Source: Acinetobacter terrestris (GTDB lineage Bacteria > Pseudomonadota > Gammaproteobacteria > Pseudomonadales > Moraxellaceae). Taken from it: DNA of 64,000 bases. The position numbers were made by a program, and so were the translations under genes. The notes under the pieces were generated by a model. The model made no database searches. It saw only the letters and a program-made list of their open reading frames with translations, and had not been told where the DNA came from. Location: contig NZ_SJNZ01000001.1 of assembly GCF_004331155.1 (NCBI RefSeq), positions 62,001 through 126,000 of the forward strand, in the 5' to 3' direction. Position 1 is the first letter of the stretch; each line of letters opens with the position of its first letter. Shown piece by piece: positions 30,672-40,062 of the stretch.

Positions 30672-30798
30672 TTCTCTCTTTGGATTAAAAGCCATGATTG
30701 CCCTGGCTGTAATTGGATTCATCAGTTTAGCCATTTTATTGTGGTTCAAAACCCCGCAGCTGTTTGAATACTTCAATCAAGCATTCTGCCCACATTAA
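30664..30798 (+). CDS. 44-residue single-pass membrane protein overlapping the MFS gene
   Basis: The frame starts MTDSLFGLKAMIALAVIG, continues with a hydrophobic helix (about residues 9-28) and ends in a polar tail with YFNQAFCPH. The ATG overlaps the last 8 bp of the transporter gene in a different frame and has a GAGGAG 10 nt upstream, so translational coupling is likely. It could be an accessory subunit of the transporter. I recognise no family. Not shown to be expressed. Confidence 0.6.
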   Translation: MTDSLFGLKAMIALAVIGFISLAILLWFKTPQLFEYFNQAFCPH

Positions 30799-30982
30799 TG
30801 CTTAAAAATCAGCATCTAAACAGCAAAAAAACTGCTTTATTTTGCTGTTTATATTAAAAGTTTAACAATCATTCATTTAATAATTTTTCATTGTTATTTC
30901 ATAAGCTTAGCACTTCTTTTGATTTGGTATTCGGGTCATTTTTGATTAGATTTTTCTCACAGCAAAATAATTTGAGAAAACA

Positions 30983-31945
30983 ATGACCAGCCTTACCCAA
31001 CTATCCCAAGCCATTCATGATGCACCACGTTGGCATCAGCAAGAACAATTTCAAAACCCAGAAGAAATCAGTATTATTCCCTTACAAGATGAAGCATTAG
31101 GTGCCGTTGTTTTTGGTTTGGATGCCCGTAAAGCGCAAGCTAGTGAAACGATTTACCGGCTGAAACAAGCCCTCGCTGAACATTTGATTTTAATTTTTAA
31201 AAAACAGACCTTAGATGATTTGCAGTACTTGGCTTTTACCAGTTATTTTGGCTCTATATTCCGTCCCAGTGCAGACAATCCAGTCCTTGCCACGCAATCA
31301 GATACGGGCACGCCACCCGATGTGATTCCGGTGTCGAATGCCGTGGGTCAAGGTGATTACACCGGTCATGGTGAACTTTCACCGCATGCTGATCACCAAT
31401 GGACGCCACAACCCTCTTTCGGTTCCTTACTCTATGCCATTGAACTTCCAGAAGATGGTGGCCAGACCTCATGGTTCAACACCATTCAGGCTTATGAGGC
31501 TTTAGACCGTGACACTCAAAAACATATAGATGAGTTGCAACTGATTACCTATAACCCATTTGTCCGTCGGCAACAGCTTCAAGACCATGATAGCAATGGC
31601 TATGGCACAAGTCCTTTATACCGCTTTAAAGATCAACCAATTATTGGGCATGCTTATCCACATCCATTAGTACGCACCCATCCTGAAAGTGGTCGTAAAG
31701 CACTTTGGCTAAATACACGAAGTGAAGTGGAATTGGTGAATTATGATGATCAAGCAGGCAGTGAATTAATCTCTTCATTGCGCGAGCATATCCTCAAGCC
31801 TGAATTCCGTTATGAACATAATTGGGAAATTGGCGATATCGTGTTTTGGGATAATCAGGTGACTTTACACTCGCGTCGTCCTTTTCCATCTGATCAGCGC
31901 CGATTACTAAAACGAATCAGTCTGGCAGGGAGTCGTCCTTTTTAA
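30983..31945 (+). CDS. TauD/TfdA-family Fe(II)/2-oxoglutarate dioxygenase
   Basis: This 320-residue non-heme iron dioxygenase has the HxD part of the iron triad in ELSPHADHQW and the distal histidine in FWDNQVTLHSRR. The nearby Arg (RRPF and RRLLKR) would bind 2-oxoglutarate. Family members oxidise taurine, alkyl sulfonates, phenoxyacetates or other carboxylates. Substrate cannot be told here, and no sulfonate transporter is adjacent. The start at 30983 follows GAGAAAACA, a weak ribosome binding site. Confidence 0.85.
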   Translation: MTSLTQLSQAIHDAPRWHQQEQFQNPEEISIIPLQDEALGAVVFGLDARKAQASETIYRLKQALAEHLILIFKKQTLDDLQYLAFTSYFGSIFRPSADNPVLATQSDTGTPPDVIPVSNAVGQGDYTGHGELSPHADHQWTPQPSFGSLLYAIELPEDGGQTSWFNTIQAYEALDRDTQKHIDELQLITYNPFVRRQQLQDHDSNGYGTSPLYRFKDQPIIGHAYPHPLVRTHPESGRKALWLNTRSEVELVNYDDQAGSELISSLREHILKPEFRYEHNWEIGDIVFWDNQVTLHSRRPFPSDQRRLLKRISLAGSRPF

Positions 31946-32029
31946 TAAAAAATAAAGATAAAAAGAAACTCTAATTAAATTGTCTAAAATGATTTAACTC
32001 ATGACCTCTAATCTTTGATCTTTATATTT

Positions 32030-32065
32030 CACCATTGAGAATAACCAGCTCAATGGTGATTTTTT
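32030..32065 (+). terminator. Terminator after the TauD-family gene
   Basis: CACCATTGAG / CTCAATGGTG with a 9-nt loop and a following T run. Its T tract runs directly into the 12-bp repeat. Confidence 0.85.
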
Positions 32066-32147
32066 GAAATAGACTTTGAAATAGGTTTTGAAATAGGTTT
32101 TGAAATAGGTTTTGAAATAGGTTTTGAAATAGGTTTTGAAATAGATC
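32064..32147. repeat. Seven-unit 12-bp tandem repeat (TTGAAATAGGTT)
   Basis: Five perfect TTGAAATAGGTT units (32076-32135) are flanked by one diverged unit on each side (TTGAAATAGACT and TTGAAATAGATC). On the minus strand the array would encode repeated YFKT, but that frame has no gene-like context. Confidence 0.92.
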
Positions 32148-32329
32148 ATGCGCTGCTCACACTCCTTATCTGCAAAATTAAAATGATTGAGAAAATCTAT
32201 TTTTATAGAATAATAATTTAACAAAATCCCTGCTTTATTTACTTTTTCTCACCCAATCGAACTAGTGTATTTGTCTTTTTCTGATTAGCGTATTCAATGA
32301 TCAAAATGCATCACATCAAGGAGAAAAAT

Positions 32330-32659
32330 ATGAATAACAGCCATTTTTCAGATTGTGCCCAAGCCTGTATGCACTGCTCACTGGCCTGCACCACCTGTGC
32401 CAGTGCCTGCCTAAAAGAAGAACATTTAGATATGATGCGCGAGTGTATTCAGCGCTGTCTGGATTGTACTGACATCTGTCAGCTCTGCGCTCGTATGGAG
32501 CAGAAACAGTCGCCTTTTAGGCAGGAGATGTGTGCTTTATGCGCTAAAGCCTGTGATTACTGTGCGGAAGAATGCGGCAAGCATCAGGATGAACATTGTC
32601 AGCGCTGTGCCGAAGCCTGCCGTCAATGTGCGGAAGAGTGCCGAAAAATGGCAGCCTGA
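32330..32659 (+). CDS. Cysteine-rich four-helix-bundle copper-binding protein
   Basis: This 109-residue cytoplasmic protein has 21 cysteines, mostly in CxxC and CxxxC spacing along amphipathic helices (for example CAQACMHCSLACTTCASAC). The pattern matches the DUF326/Csp family of copper-storage proteins, in which cysteines line the inside of a four-helix bundle and bind many Cu(I) ions. No signal peptide is present, as in the cytosolic Csp3 type. The ATG at 32330 has AAGGAG six bases upstream and was preferred to an earlier in-frame ATG at 32297. No copper exporter or regulator is adjacent. Confidence 0.85.
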   Translation: MNNSHFSDCAQACMHCSLACTTCASACLKEEHLDMMRECIQRCLDCTDICQLCARMEQKQSPFRQEMCALCAKACDYCAEECGKHQDEHCQRCAEACRQCAEECRKMAA

Positions 32660-32760
32660 TTGCTCTTTTATCAGCTTTCGTTAAAAGAGAACTTTTCAGT
32701 ATATCCCGCTGATAGTGATTTTTTTGATTGAACTGATCTGATTTCACTGACCTGAATCAT

Positions 32761-32791
32761 AAAACCCGCAAGTTTTCACTTGCGGGTTTTA
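32761..32791. terminator. Bidirectional terminator between the copper protein gene and sthA
   Basis: AAAACCCGCAAGT / ACTTGCGGGTTTT with a short loop between convergent genes. T runs occur on both strands. Confidence 0.88.
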
Positions 32792-32810
32792 TCTAAGTCA
32801 AAGCTTCAGC

Positions 32811-34223
32811 TTAGAATAAACGGTTCATACCATTCAATGTGGCTACACGGTAGGCTTCCGCCATGGTTGGATAGTTAAAGGTGGTTTCAACAAAATATTT
32901 AATCGTGTTGTTACCACTATTCATCACCGCCTGACCAATGTGAATAATTTCGGAAGCATTGTTACCAAAACAATGTACGCCCAAGATTTCCAGCGTGTCA
33001 CGGTGGAATAAAATCTTCAATTCACCCACAGTATCGCCAGTAATTTGTGCGCGCGCTAAATGACGAAAAGATGCTTGCCCTACTTCGTAAGGAATCTTTT
33101 CTTCAGTCAATTGTTGTTCAGTCTTACCAATCGATGAAATTTCCGGAATGGTATAAATACCTGTCGGAATATCCGTTACGGGTGCAACATCTTCACCGCT
33201 CATGTTTGAACCGGCACAACGACCTTGGTCATAAGCAGCAGAAGCAAGTGATGGCCAGCCAATCACGTCGCCGGCAGCATAGATATTTTCTACTTCAGTC
33301 TGGTAATGCTCATTCACCGTTAACTGACCACGGCTGTTTGGTTGAATTCCTACATTTTCAAGACCCAAACCATCGGTATTACCCGAACGGCCGTTACACC
33401 ATAAAATGGCATCGGCTTTAATTTTCTTACCACTTTGTAAATGCATCACCACGTGATCATCAAATGTTTCAAGATGATCCAGTTGTTCATTATGACGAAT
33501 CAATACACCCTGTTCACGCAAACGGTAAGACAGAGCATCAGAAATTTCGTCATCTAGATAGCTGAGTAATTTGTGCTGTGTATTGATCAAATCAACTTTA
33601 TGATCCAGCCCAATGAAGATCGAGGCATATTCACAACCAATGACACCAGCACCGTAAATGATGATTTTTTGGATTGAGAAATCAAGATCCAAAATTTTGT
33701 CTGAATCAAATACGCGTGGATGATTAAAATCAAGCGCCGCTGGACGGTACGGACGCGAACCTGTCGCGATCACCAATTGCTGGAAAATAATGGTTTCTTT
33801 AATACCGTCTTCACTGAAAATCAGTGCAGTATTTTTATCTTGAATGTAAGCACGACCATGATAAATATCAATTTTATTACGGTCATAAAAACGAGAATGG
33901 GTTTCAACCTGTTGTTGAATCACTTTATGAGCATTACGTAATACTTGTTTCATGGTGAACTGTTTCCAGTCACCCACTTTCTGGAACATTGGATCACGTT
34001 GGTAACGTAAAATGCTCGATACGGTTTGACGTAATGCTTTACTTGGAATGGTTCCTACATGCGTACAGTTACCACCCAACTGCTCACGAATATCAATAAT
34101 TGCAACACGCTTGCCAGATTTGGCAAGTTTCATTGCTGCGCCTTCACCAGCAGGGCCTGAACCGAGAACTACCGCGTCGTATTTAACGAAAGTTCCACTA
34201 ACGACCTCTTTTTTACGTGGCAT
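32811..34223 (-). CDS. sthA: Soluble pyridine nucleotide transhydrogenase
   Basis: This 470-residue FAD flavoprotein transfers hydride between NADPH and NAD+, balancing the two pools. The FAD-binding [10 protein letters not shown] lies at 21-30. The [16 protein letters not shown] segment has Cys53 but lacks the second redox cysteine of disulfide reductases, which is the hallmark of SthA. The NAD-binding [15 protein letters not shown] lies near 190. E. coli SthA has 466 residues. It is a single-gene unit, divergent from lipA. Confidence 0.94.
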   Translation of the reverse strand: MPRKKEVVSGTFVKYDAVVLGSGPAGEGAAMKLAKSGKRVAIIDIREQLGGNCTHVGTIPSKALRQTVSSILRYQRDPMFQKVGDWKQFTMKQVLRNAHKVIQQQVETHSRFYDRNKIDIYHGRAYIQDKNTALIFSEDGIKETIIFQQLVIATGSRPYRPAALDFNHPRVFDSDKILDLDFSIQKIIIYGAGVIGCEYASIFIGLDHKVDLINTQHKLLSYLDDEISDALSYRLREQGVLIRHNEQLDHLETFDDHVVMHLQSGKKIKADAILWCNGRSGNTDGLGLENVGIQPNSRGQLTVNEHYQTEVENIYAAGDVIGWPSLASAAYDQGRCAGSNMSGEDVAPVTDIPTGIYTIPEISSIGKTEQQLTEEKIPYEVGQASFRHLARAQITGDTVGELKILFHRDTLEILGVHCFGNNASEIIHIGQAVMNSGNNTIKYFVETTFNYPTMAEAYRVATLNGMNRLF

Positions 34224-34435
34224 TCAACGCTCCTTTAATCAAATCTATTTACTCAATCTAAGCTATATTATGACGTAATTCCCATGCATTTGGTGTATTT
34301 AGCTGACATATATTGAGTGATGACAACATTTTTTAAATGAATATCGTTTTTGCCCTATTTGAGCCTAAGTTCGTTATAATAACAGGGCTATTATGTCTCG
34401 CATCTCCCCCGTCAAAAACAGTGGAAAAGTTGAAT

Positions 34436-35449
34436 ATGTCTGAAAACCGTAAACCAGAACAGGGTGTCAAACTTCGTGGCGCAGAGAAGGTCGCTCGTAT
34501 TCCTGTAAAAGTTGTACCTACGGTTGAAACGCCACGCAAACCGGACTGGATCCGCGTCAAAATGGCGGCTCCTGATGAAGTTCAACGGATTAAAACCACA
34601 TTACGCGCACAAAAATTACATACTGTTTGTGAAGAAGCTGCTTGTCCTAACCTGCCAGAATGTTTTGGTGGCGGTACAGCAACCTTTATGATCATGGGTG
34701 ACATCTGTACCCGTCGCTGTCCGTTCTGTGATGTGGCACATGGTCGCCCAAATGCACTTGATCCAGACGAACCGCGTCACATGGCAGAAACGATTTCTAA
34801 CTTGGGTTTGAAATATGCAGTGATCACCTCTGTTGACCGTGATGACCTTCGCGATGGTGGTGCTCAGCATTTTGTAGACTGCATTAAAGAAGCCCGTGAA
34901 TTAAGTCCAAAAACGCTACTTGAAATTCTCGTTCCCGATTTCCGTGGTCGTATGGATGTGGCTTTACGCATTATGACGGAATGTCCACCAGACGTATTTA
35001 ACCATAACATTGAAACTGTGCCACGTTTGTATAAAGCGATGCGTCCGGGTTCTGATTATCAGCACTCATTAGACCTGCTTAAAATGTTTAAAGAGTACTG
35101 CCCTGACGTTCCAACCAAATGTGGTTTGATGGTGGGTCTAGGTGAAACTGAAGAAGAAGTGCTGACACTGCTTGATGATCTTCGCGCACATGATGTGGAC
35201 TACATCACCATCGGCCAGTATTTACAGCCTTCCAAGCAGCATGCACCGATTGACCGCTTCGTTACTCCAGAAGAATTTGAACGCTATACCGCACACGGCC
35301 AAAAGCTCGGTTTCAGAAATATCTGGGCTGCACCGATGGTTCGTTCAAGCTACTTTGCTGACCGTCAATATTATGGCGAACCTGTTCCAGCAGTACGTCG
35401 TAAAGCCGATCCTGCCAAGAAAATTGCCGTTCAAACCATTGAAGCTTAA
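34436..35449 (+). CDS. lipA: Lipoyl synthase
   Basis: This 337-residue radical SAM enzyme inserts two sulfurs into octanoyl groups on lipoyl-dependent enzymes. The auxiliary cluster cysteines are C65, C70 and C76 ([12 protein letters not shown]). The radical SAM CxxxCxxC is C91, C95 and C98 (CTRRCPFC). The longer frame from 34337 adds 33 residues without family features, so the ATG at 34436 was chosen (MSENRKPEQ). It is monocistronic, with its own terminator. Confidence 0.96.
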   Translation: MSENRKPEQGVKLRGAEKVARIPVKVVPTVETPRKPDWIRVKMAAPDEVQRIKTTLRAQKLHTVCEEAACPNLPECFGGGTATFMIMGDICTRRCPFCDVAHGRPNALDPDEPRHMAETISNLGLKYAVITSVDRDDLRDGGAQHFVDCIKEARELSPKTLLEILVPDFRGRMDVALRIMTECPPDVFNHNIETVPRLYKAMRPGSDYQHSLDLLKMFKEYCPDVPTKCGLMVGLGETEEEVLTLLDDLRAHDVDYITIGQYLQPSKQHAPIDRFVTPEEFERYTAHGQKLGFRNIWAAPMVRSSYFADRQYYGEPVPAVRRKADPAKKIAVQTIEA

Positions 35450-35482
35450 TTCAGCCTAAATAAAAATTAGCCTGATTTAATG

Positions 35483-35520
35483 ATGCCAATCTAATCCATT
35501 TAGGTTGGCATTTTTATTTT
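35483..35520 (+). terminator. Rho-independent terminator after lipA
   Basis: A 12-bp stem (ATGCCAATCTAA / TTAGGTTGGCAT, one T-G wobble) has a 5-nt TCCAT loop and is followed by a T-rich tract. Confidence 0.88.
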
Positions 35521-35542
35521 ACGATTCTAAAAAATCAGATAT

Positions 35543-35573
35543 AAAAAATCCCCTATTCAAATAGAGGATTTTT
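35543..35573 (-). terminator. Terminator at the end of the lepA-miaE block
   Basis: AAAAATCCTCTATT / AATAGGGGATTTTT on the minus strand (one mismatch), about 30 nt past the miaE stop. Confidence 0.8.
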
Positions 35574-35601
35574 CAAAGAACTATAAATAAACTCTAATAG
35601 G

Positions 35602-36255
35602 TTAAGCCGCTTTACTCGGCACACCACTATGGAAACGGAATAAATTATCTGGAGTTAAAATCAGGTTTTTTTCCACTTCACGAAAGTGTGCAATACGCTG
35701 CTGAATATCTTCTTTAGGATTTTTTAACTTTGAGGTTTGAGCAACATCCAGTGCCAATGCCAAATAATCTTCAAAGTGACGAGATTCAGACTTGAGAAGA
35801 TAACGGTAGTATTTACCCAAGTCTTCATCTACTAGCGGTGCGAGCGCATAGAAACGTTCACATGAACGCGCCTCCACAAAAGCACCAATCACCATAATAT
35901 CGATTAAAGCTTCAGGCTCATAAGTACGTACTTCTTTACGCAATCCACCTGCATAACGGCCCGCACTAATCGATTGCCATTCCTGCCCGCGTTTGGTCAT
36001 CAACTCAAGTACTTGTTCGTAGTGCAACATTTCTTCACGCACCAACTGTGCCAGTTTGACCTGTAAATCGGTAAAGAAGGTGTAGCGAAACATCAGGTTC
36101 ATGGCAGTACCTGCTGCTTTCTTTTCACAATTGGCATGATCCTGCATGAGCAACTCTAAGTTATTCATTGCCTCATCTAACCATGCTTTCGGTGTTTCAC
36201 ATCCCAAGAAGCCAAGAACCGGCTTCATGAGATCATCATAATTTATTGACGACAT
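35602..36255 (-). CDS. miaE: tRNA-(ms2io6A)-hydroxylase MiaE
   Basis: This 217-residue diiron hydroxylase modifies the isopentenyl side chain at tRNA position 37. Its four-helix diiron core shows REEMLHYEQVLEL (ExxH), with EARSCERF and SESRHFEDYL supplying further Glu and His ligands. It lies 12 nt after pdxJ as the last gene of the block. Length is close to the Pseudomonas type. Confidence 0.9.
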   Translation of the reverse strand: MSSINYDDLMKPVLGFLGCETPKAWLDEAMNNLELLMQDHANCEKKAAGTAMNLMFRYTFFTDLQVKLAQLVREEMLHYEQVLELMTKRGQEWQSISAGRYAGGLRKEVRTYEPEALIDIMVIGAFVEARSCERFYALAPLVDEDLGKYYRYLLKSESRHFEDYLALALDVAQTSKLKNPKEDIQQRIAHFREVEKNLILTPDNLFRFHSGVPSKAA

Positions 36256-36267
36256 AATTCTAAAAAC

Positions 36268-36993
36268 TTATCTTGCTGATTTAATGACAGCTTTCATTTG
36301 TTGAACGGCTTGAGCCAACCCGATAAATACAGCATCGGCAATAATGGAATGACCAATATTGAGTTCATGAATTTGTGGAATTTGCGCAATTGGCGTGACA
36401 TTCTCAAGGTTTAAGCCATGTCCTGCATTCACCAGCAAACCTTTAGAGGCTGCATATTCTGCACCTTGAACAATACGCTCAAGTTCGTGCTGCTGTGCTT
36501 CTGCTGTTTTCGCATCGGCATAGGCACCGGTATGAATTTCAATGGTCGGTGCACCACAGGCAATCGCGGCATCAATTTGTGCAATATCGGCATCAATAAA
36601 CAAAGACACTTCACAACCAATTGCAGTCAAGGCTTGGGTGGCTGCTTTGACATCTTCAAAATGACCTACAACATCCAGACCACCTTCAGTGGTCACTTCC
36701 TGACGTTTTTCCGGAACAAAGCAAACATGCTGCGGCTGGATTTCTTTGGCGAATTCAACCATTTCAGGGGTCACTGCCATTTCCAGATTCATATGCGTTT
36801 TCAATAACGGACGCATACGACGCACATCATCATCTTGAATATGACGACGGTCTTCACGCAAATGCAAAGTAATCCCTTCTGCACCGGCTTGTTCACAAAT
36901 CAATGCAGCATTGACTGGATCTGGATAAGTGGTTCCGCGCGCCTGTCGCAATGTCGCCACATGGTCAATATTTACACCAAGCAAAGCAGCCAT
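36268..36993 (-). CDS. pdxJ: Pyridoxine 5'-phosphate synthase
   Basis: This 241-residue TIM-barrel enzyme condenses 1-deoxyxylulose 5-phosphate with 3-amino-2-oxopropyl phosphate in vitamin B6 synthesis. It starts with [17 protein letters not shown], the PdxJ hallmark, followed by [17 protein letters not shown] and GHGLNLENV. It lies downstream of recO, the usual gammaproteobacterial recO-pdxJ order. Confidence 0.96.
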   Translation of the reverse strand: MAALLGVNIDHVATLRQARGTTYPDPVNAALICEQAGAEGITLHLREDRRHIQDDDVRRMRPLLKTHMNLEMAVTPEMVEFAKEIQPQHVCFVPEKRQEVTTEGGLDVVGHFEDVKAATQALTAIGCEVSLFIDADIAQIDAAIACGAPTIEIHTGAYADAKTAEAQQHELERIVQGAEYAASKGLLVNAGHGLNLENVTPIAQIPQIHELNIGHSIIADAVFIGLAQAVQQMKAVIKSAR

Positions 36994-37019
36994 AACAATT
37001 TCCTAACCATGATTAAAAA

Positions 37020-37730
37020 TTAAGATTTAGATTGAGTATTTTGAACCCACAATTGACGGCTTTTCAGCGGTCGTTCTCCCAAAAGAGAGGTGATCATCTG
37101 CCGATACAGTTGCGCCAACAATTGTAACTGCTCCGGATTAAAATCCCTACCCTTTTCATAATCACGCATCGACAGAATTTGCTGTCCCGCTAAAGTTGAG
37201 CGTGACTGTTGTGCGGTTGGGATAAAACCCTCATTGAGCTGAAATATATAGTTTTGGGTCTGTTGAATCTCATTTTGCTGAGCATCGGTGCTAAAGTCGA
37301 GTGCATAGCCGAGCTCTTCTAGCAGTGCATGTTCGAACTGACGCAAAATTTGTCTGAGAAAAACATGAGGATTTTCGTGCTGTGCCAATTGCTGCAGCTG
37401 TTGCAAGACCAGATGATATTGCACAAAGGTCTGTGGCATTTCGACTTCAACTGGACACAAACGAAGAATAAGTTCATTCAAATAAAAGCCAGAAAAGAAG
37501 GCATCGCCAAAGAAAAAAACCGGCTGATTGACAATTTCAAGTTTAGTGAAATTTTTAAGATCGGATTTTCCTGAAGCCTGCAAGCAAATCGGTTGATATT
37601 GCGGAGGTGGAGTTTGTCTTAATATTCCATCAACGCGACCATGCTCCTGTGTAAACAAATGCACGATATGACTGCGCTCACGGTATTTACGGTGATGGAT
37701 TAAATAGCCATGCAACTCTTCATTTCGCAT
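37020..37730 (-). CDS. recO: DNA repair protein RecO
   Basis: This 236-residue protein of the RecFOR pathway helps load RecA onto SSB-coated DNA. It has an N-terminal OB-fold (LHGYLIHHRKYRERSHIVHLFTQ at the start) and a helical domain behind it. There is no zinc-cysteine set, as in many gammaproteobacterial RecO proteins. It lies 12 nt after the small lipoprotein gene and 26 nt before pdxJ. Confidence 0.93.
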   Translation of the reverse strand: MRNEELHGYLIHHRKYRERSHIVHLFTQEHGRVDGILRQTPPPQYQPICLQASGKSDLKNFTKLEIVNQPVFFFGDAFFSGFYLNELILRLCPVEVEMPQTFVQYHLVLQQLQQLAQHENPHVFLRQILRQFEHALLEELGYALDFSTDAQQNEIQQTQNYIFQLNEGFIPTAQQSRSTLAGQQILSMRDYEKGRDFNPEQLQLLAQLYRQMITSLLGERPLKSRQLWVQNTQSKS

Positions 37731-37742
37731 GAATAATTAAAT

Positions 37743-37934
37743 CTAGTCTTTTTTCTTTTTAGAATCTTCTTCATCATCCCCATCAGGAATGACCGCCCCC
37801 ACGACAGCAGCAGTTCCTTTAACTACGCCCTTCGTGGTTTTATAAGCCACTTTTACAGGGACAGTGACAAGTTTATGAATACAGCCTTGCAGAAATAAAA
37901 CACATGCTACAACTGCCAATACTTTGATCATCAC
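37743..37934 (-). CDS. Small lipoprotein (NF038104-like)
   Basis: This 63-residue protein has a lipoprotein signal peptide with lipobox LQGC (Cys17 or 18). A short hydrophobic and glycine-rich stretch (KGTAAVVGAVIP) and an acidic then lysine-rich tail (DGDDEEDSKKKKD) follow. I recall the annotation NF038104 family lipoprotein for such proteins in Acinetobacter. Function unknown. It sits between era and recO in the operon, with 34 nt and 12 nt spacers. Confidence 0.7.
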   Translation of the reverse strand: MMIKVLAVVACVLFLQGCIHKLVTVPVKVAYKTTKGVVKGTAAVVGAVIPDGDDEEDSKKKKD

Positions 37935-37968
37935 TATTCCCTATAAAAGCGTTACTTATCAAAACGGT

Positions 37969-38997
37969 TTAGATATCGCTATAACCCAAACTTTTCAATG
38001 CACGTTCGTCATCAGACCAACCGCCTTTCACTTTAACCCAAAGTGTCAGCATGATCTTTTGTTCAAACATTTTTTCCATATCCGCACGCGCATCCATACC
38101 GATTTTTTTCAGCTTGGTGCCTTTTTCACCAATCACAATGGCTTTTTGGCCTTGGCGATCAACAAAAATTGTCGCATCGATATAGGTACAGGCTGGTTTT
38201 GGACGACCGGTTTTTTCATTAATCGTTGCTTCTTCAGTATTAAATGACTCAATCTGCACGGTTAAATCATACGGCAGTTCCTCCCCCAACTGACGCATGA
38301 TCTTTTCACGAATCACTTCAGACGCCAGAAAACGTTCTGAACGATCGGTAATTTGATCCAATGCATACAAAGGTGGCTGGAACGGCAAATAGTTTTCAAT
38401 CGTGTCACGCAAGTGATCAAGATTTGATGCACGTAAAGCTGAAACAGGAACAATTTCTGCGAAATTCATTAATTTCGCTCGTTCTTGAATCAATGGCAAA
38501 GCACTGTTTTTATTTTCAAAAGTGTCAATTTTGTTGATCACTAAAATTACTGGCATTTCAGCATTTTTCAGTTTTTCCAAAACCAGCTCATCATTTTGAG
38601 TCCACTTTTGAGCATCAACAACGAACAGCACCAGATTTACATCACGTAGTGCCGAGGTTGCTGCACGGTTCATCATTTTATTGATGGCACGGACTTCTTT
38701 TTTGTGCATCCCTGGCGTATCCACGAATACTGCCTGAGACTTTTCACGCGTATCAATACCGACAATCTTATGACGAGTGGTTTGCGGCTTACGTGAAGTA
38801 ATCGAAAGTTTTTGACCTAAAATATGATTCATTAACGTAGATTTACCCACGTTTGGACGTCCAACAATGGCGACAAATCCACTTTTAAAATCTTTAGGAA
38901 TAGTTGTGCCTTGTGAACTGAAAAAATCATTAATCAGGTCATTGCCGTTGCTTTGCGGCTCGTGATCAGCATCGATGTGATCAGAATGTGTGGTCAT
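37969..38997 (-). CDS. era: GTPase Era
   Basis: This essential 342-residue GTPase binds 16S rRNA in 30S assembly. The G1 loop GRPNVGKS is at 46-53, G3 is DTPGMHKKE, G4 is NKID, and a C-terminal KH domain contains VIGEKGTKLKKIG. It is about 40 residues longer than E. coli Era because of a polar N-terminal extension. It follows rnc by 5 nt, the conserved rnc-era pair. Confidence 0.96.
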   Translation of the reverse strand: MTTHSDHIDADHEPQSNGNDLINDFFSSQGTTIPKDFKSGFVAIVGRPNVGKSTLMNHILGQKLSITSRKPQTTRHKIVGIDTREKSQAVFVDTPGMHKKEVRAINKMMNRAATSALRDVNLVLFVVDAQKWTQNDELVLEKLKNAEMPVILVINKIDTFENKNSALPLIQERAKLMNFAEIVPVSALRASNLDHLRDTIENYLPFQPPLYALDQITDRSERFLASEVIREKIMRQLGEELPYDLTVQIESFNTEEATINEKTGRPKPACTYIDATIFVDRQGQKAIVIGEKGTKLKKIGMDARADMEKMFEQKIMLTLWVKVKGGWSDDERALKSLGYSDI

Positions 38998-39002
38998 GCA
39001 GA

Positions 39003-39695
39003 TTACTGCTCCAATTGTTTTAAGATATCTGCCGCTACTGCTTGCTCAGCAAAGCGACGGCTGGATCCTTCACCGTACAATACAGGCAAGCCCTCGATAA
39101 TGCATTCCACTTTGAAATGCTGATTCGGGGCATCACCTTGAATATCCACTACATCGTAAATAGGGAGAGGCTTTTTACGTGCTTGTAAATATTCCTGTAA
39201 ACGTGATTTGGGATCTTTGAGTTGGTCTGTAGGCTCAATATGGTCTAAATATGGCACGTACCATTTCAGTACGATCTCTTGCAAGGTTTTTAAATCATTG
39301 CAGTCGATATAAATTGCACCAATAATCGCTTCTACAGTATCAGCAAGAATAGATTCTCGATGATGTCCACCCGATTTCAACTCACCCGTGCTTAAGATTA
39401 AACACGGACCAAGTTTTAAATCGTTTGCAATTTTGCCTAATGCTTCTTGACGAACCAATGTGGCACGCATACGCGTTAAACGCCCTTCATTTTCATGAGG
39501 GTAGGCTTGATACAAATAATGGGCAATGATCATCCCTAACAATGAATCGCCTAAAAACTCTAGACGCTCATAGTTAGATTTATGACTTACCGAGCGGTGT
39601 GTCAGTGCAAGCTGCAATAATTCAGGCTGTTTGAACTGATAACCGATACGGCTGACTAAGTGCATATCACTTAGTTTGGACTGACCTTTGATCAA
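39003..39695 (-). CDS. rnc: Ribonuclease III
   Basis: This 230-residue double-strand-specific endonuclease processes rRNA precursors and many mRNAs. The catalytic signature YERLEFLGDSLLGMI lies near residues 42-56, and a C-terminal double-stranded RNA-binding domain ends GEGSSRRFAEQAVAADIL. The chosen start is a TTG overlapping the DUF4845 gene by 29 bp. An ATG at 39665, two bases past that gene's stop, would give 220 residues. I recall other Acinetobacter RNase III proteins starting at the longer position. Confidence 0.93.
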   Translation of the reverse strand: MIKGQSKLSDMHLVSRIGYQFKQPELLQLALTHRSVSHKSNYERLEFLGDSLLGMIIAHYLYQAYPHENEGRLTRMRATLVRQEALGKIANDLKLGPCLILSTGELKSGGHHRESILADTVEAIIGAIYIDCNDLKTLQEIVLKWYVPYLDHIEPTDQLKDPKSRLQEYLQARKKPLPIYDVVDIQGDAPNQHFKVECIIEGLPVLYGEGSSRRFAEQAVAADILKQLEQ

Positions 39696-40041
39696 AACTT
39701 TTCTCGAACTTTAACACTAAATCTATATTGAGTAAGAACGGCTTTCTTATCTCATAATCTTTTTTCACTTCCAGACCATCAATATTTGTAACTTGCGCAA
39801 TTTCATCGAATTTAAGATCGCGAATATTGTTCATGTCTAAACGCTGACTCATCTGACTTGTAAACTTTGAAGGAGCTGTATTTGCCGGACTGTTTTGCAT
39901 TAACTCAGTAATCTGACTATCTACCACTCGATCATCCCAATAGGGTCCCCACACTGCAATTGCAATTTTTGCTAAAAAAGCAAAACCAATAATTGCAATC
40001 AAAATCCCAATATATGATACACCTTGTTGATTTTTACGCAT
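39667..40041 (-). CDS. DUF4845 domain membrane protein
   Basis: This 124-residue protein has one N-terminal membrane helix (about 8-28, GVSYIGILIAIIGFAFLAKIA) that resembles a pilin-like N-terminus, followed by a small soluble domain. DUF4845 proteins are regularly encoded between lepB and rnc in gammaproteobacteria, but their role is unknown. The position here matches that order. Confidence 0.85.
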   Translation of the reverse strand: MRKNQQGVSYIGILIAIIGFAFLAKIAIAVWGPYWDDRVVDSQITELMQNSPANTAPSKFTSQMSQRLDMNNIRDLKFDEIAQVTNIDGLEVKKDYEIRKPFLLNIDLVLKFEKSFDQRSVQTK

Positions 40042-40062
40042 TTGTTATTTTTCCAATCATGC

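Larger units (their letters stand above)
31946..32329. other. Intergenic region with terminator and 12-bp tandem repeat
   Basis: This 384-nt spacer holds a strong terminator (32030-32065), a seven-unit 12-bp repeat (32064-32147), and then about 180 nt of AT-rich DNA that should carry the promoter of the cysteine-rich gene. Confidence 0.7.

Noticed and set aside
31994..32224. Minus-strand frame with YFKT repeats
   Set aside because: The frame is produced by the 12-bp tandem repeat, has no ribosome binding site or family, and overlaps a terminator.
39663..39667. ATG directly after the DUF4845 stop as the rnc start
   Set aside because: Possible, but it would shorten the conserved N-terminus; the upstream TTG was kept and the doubt noted.
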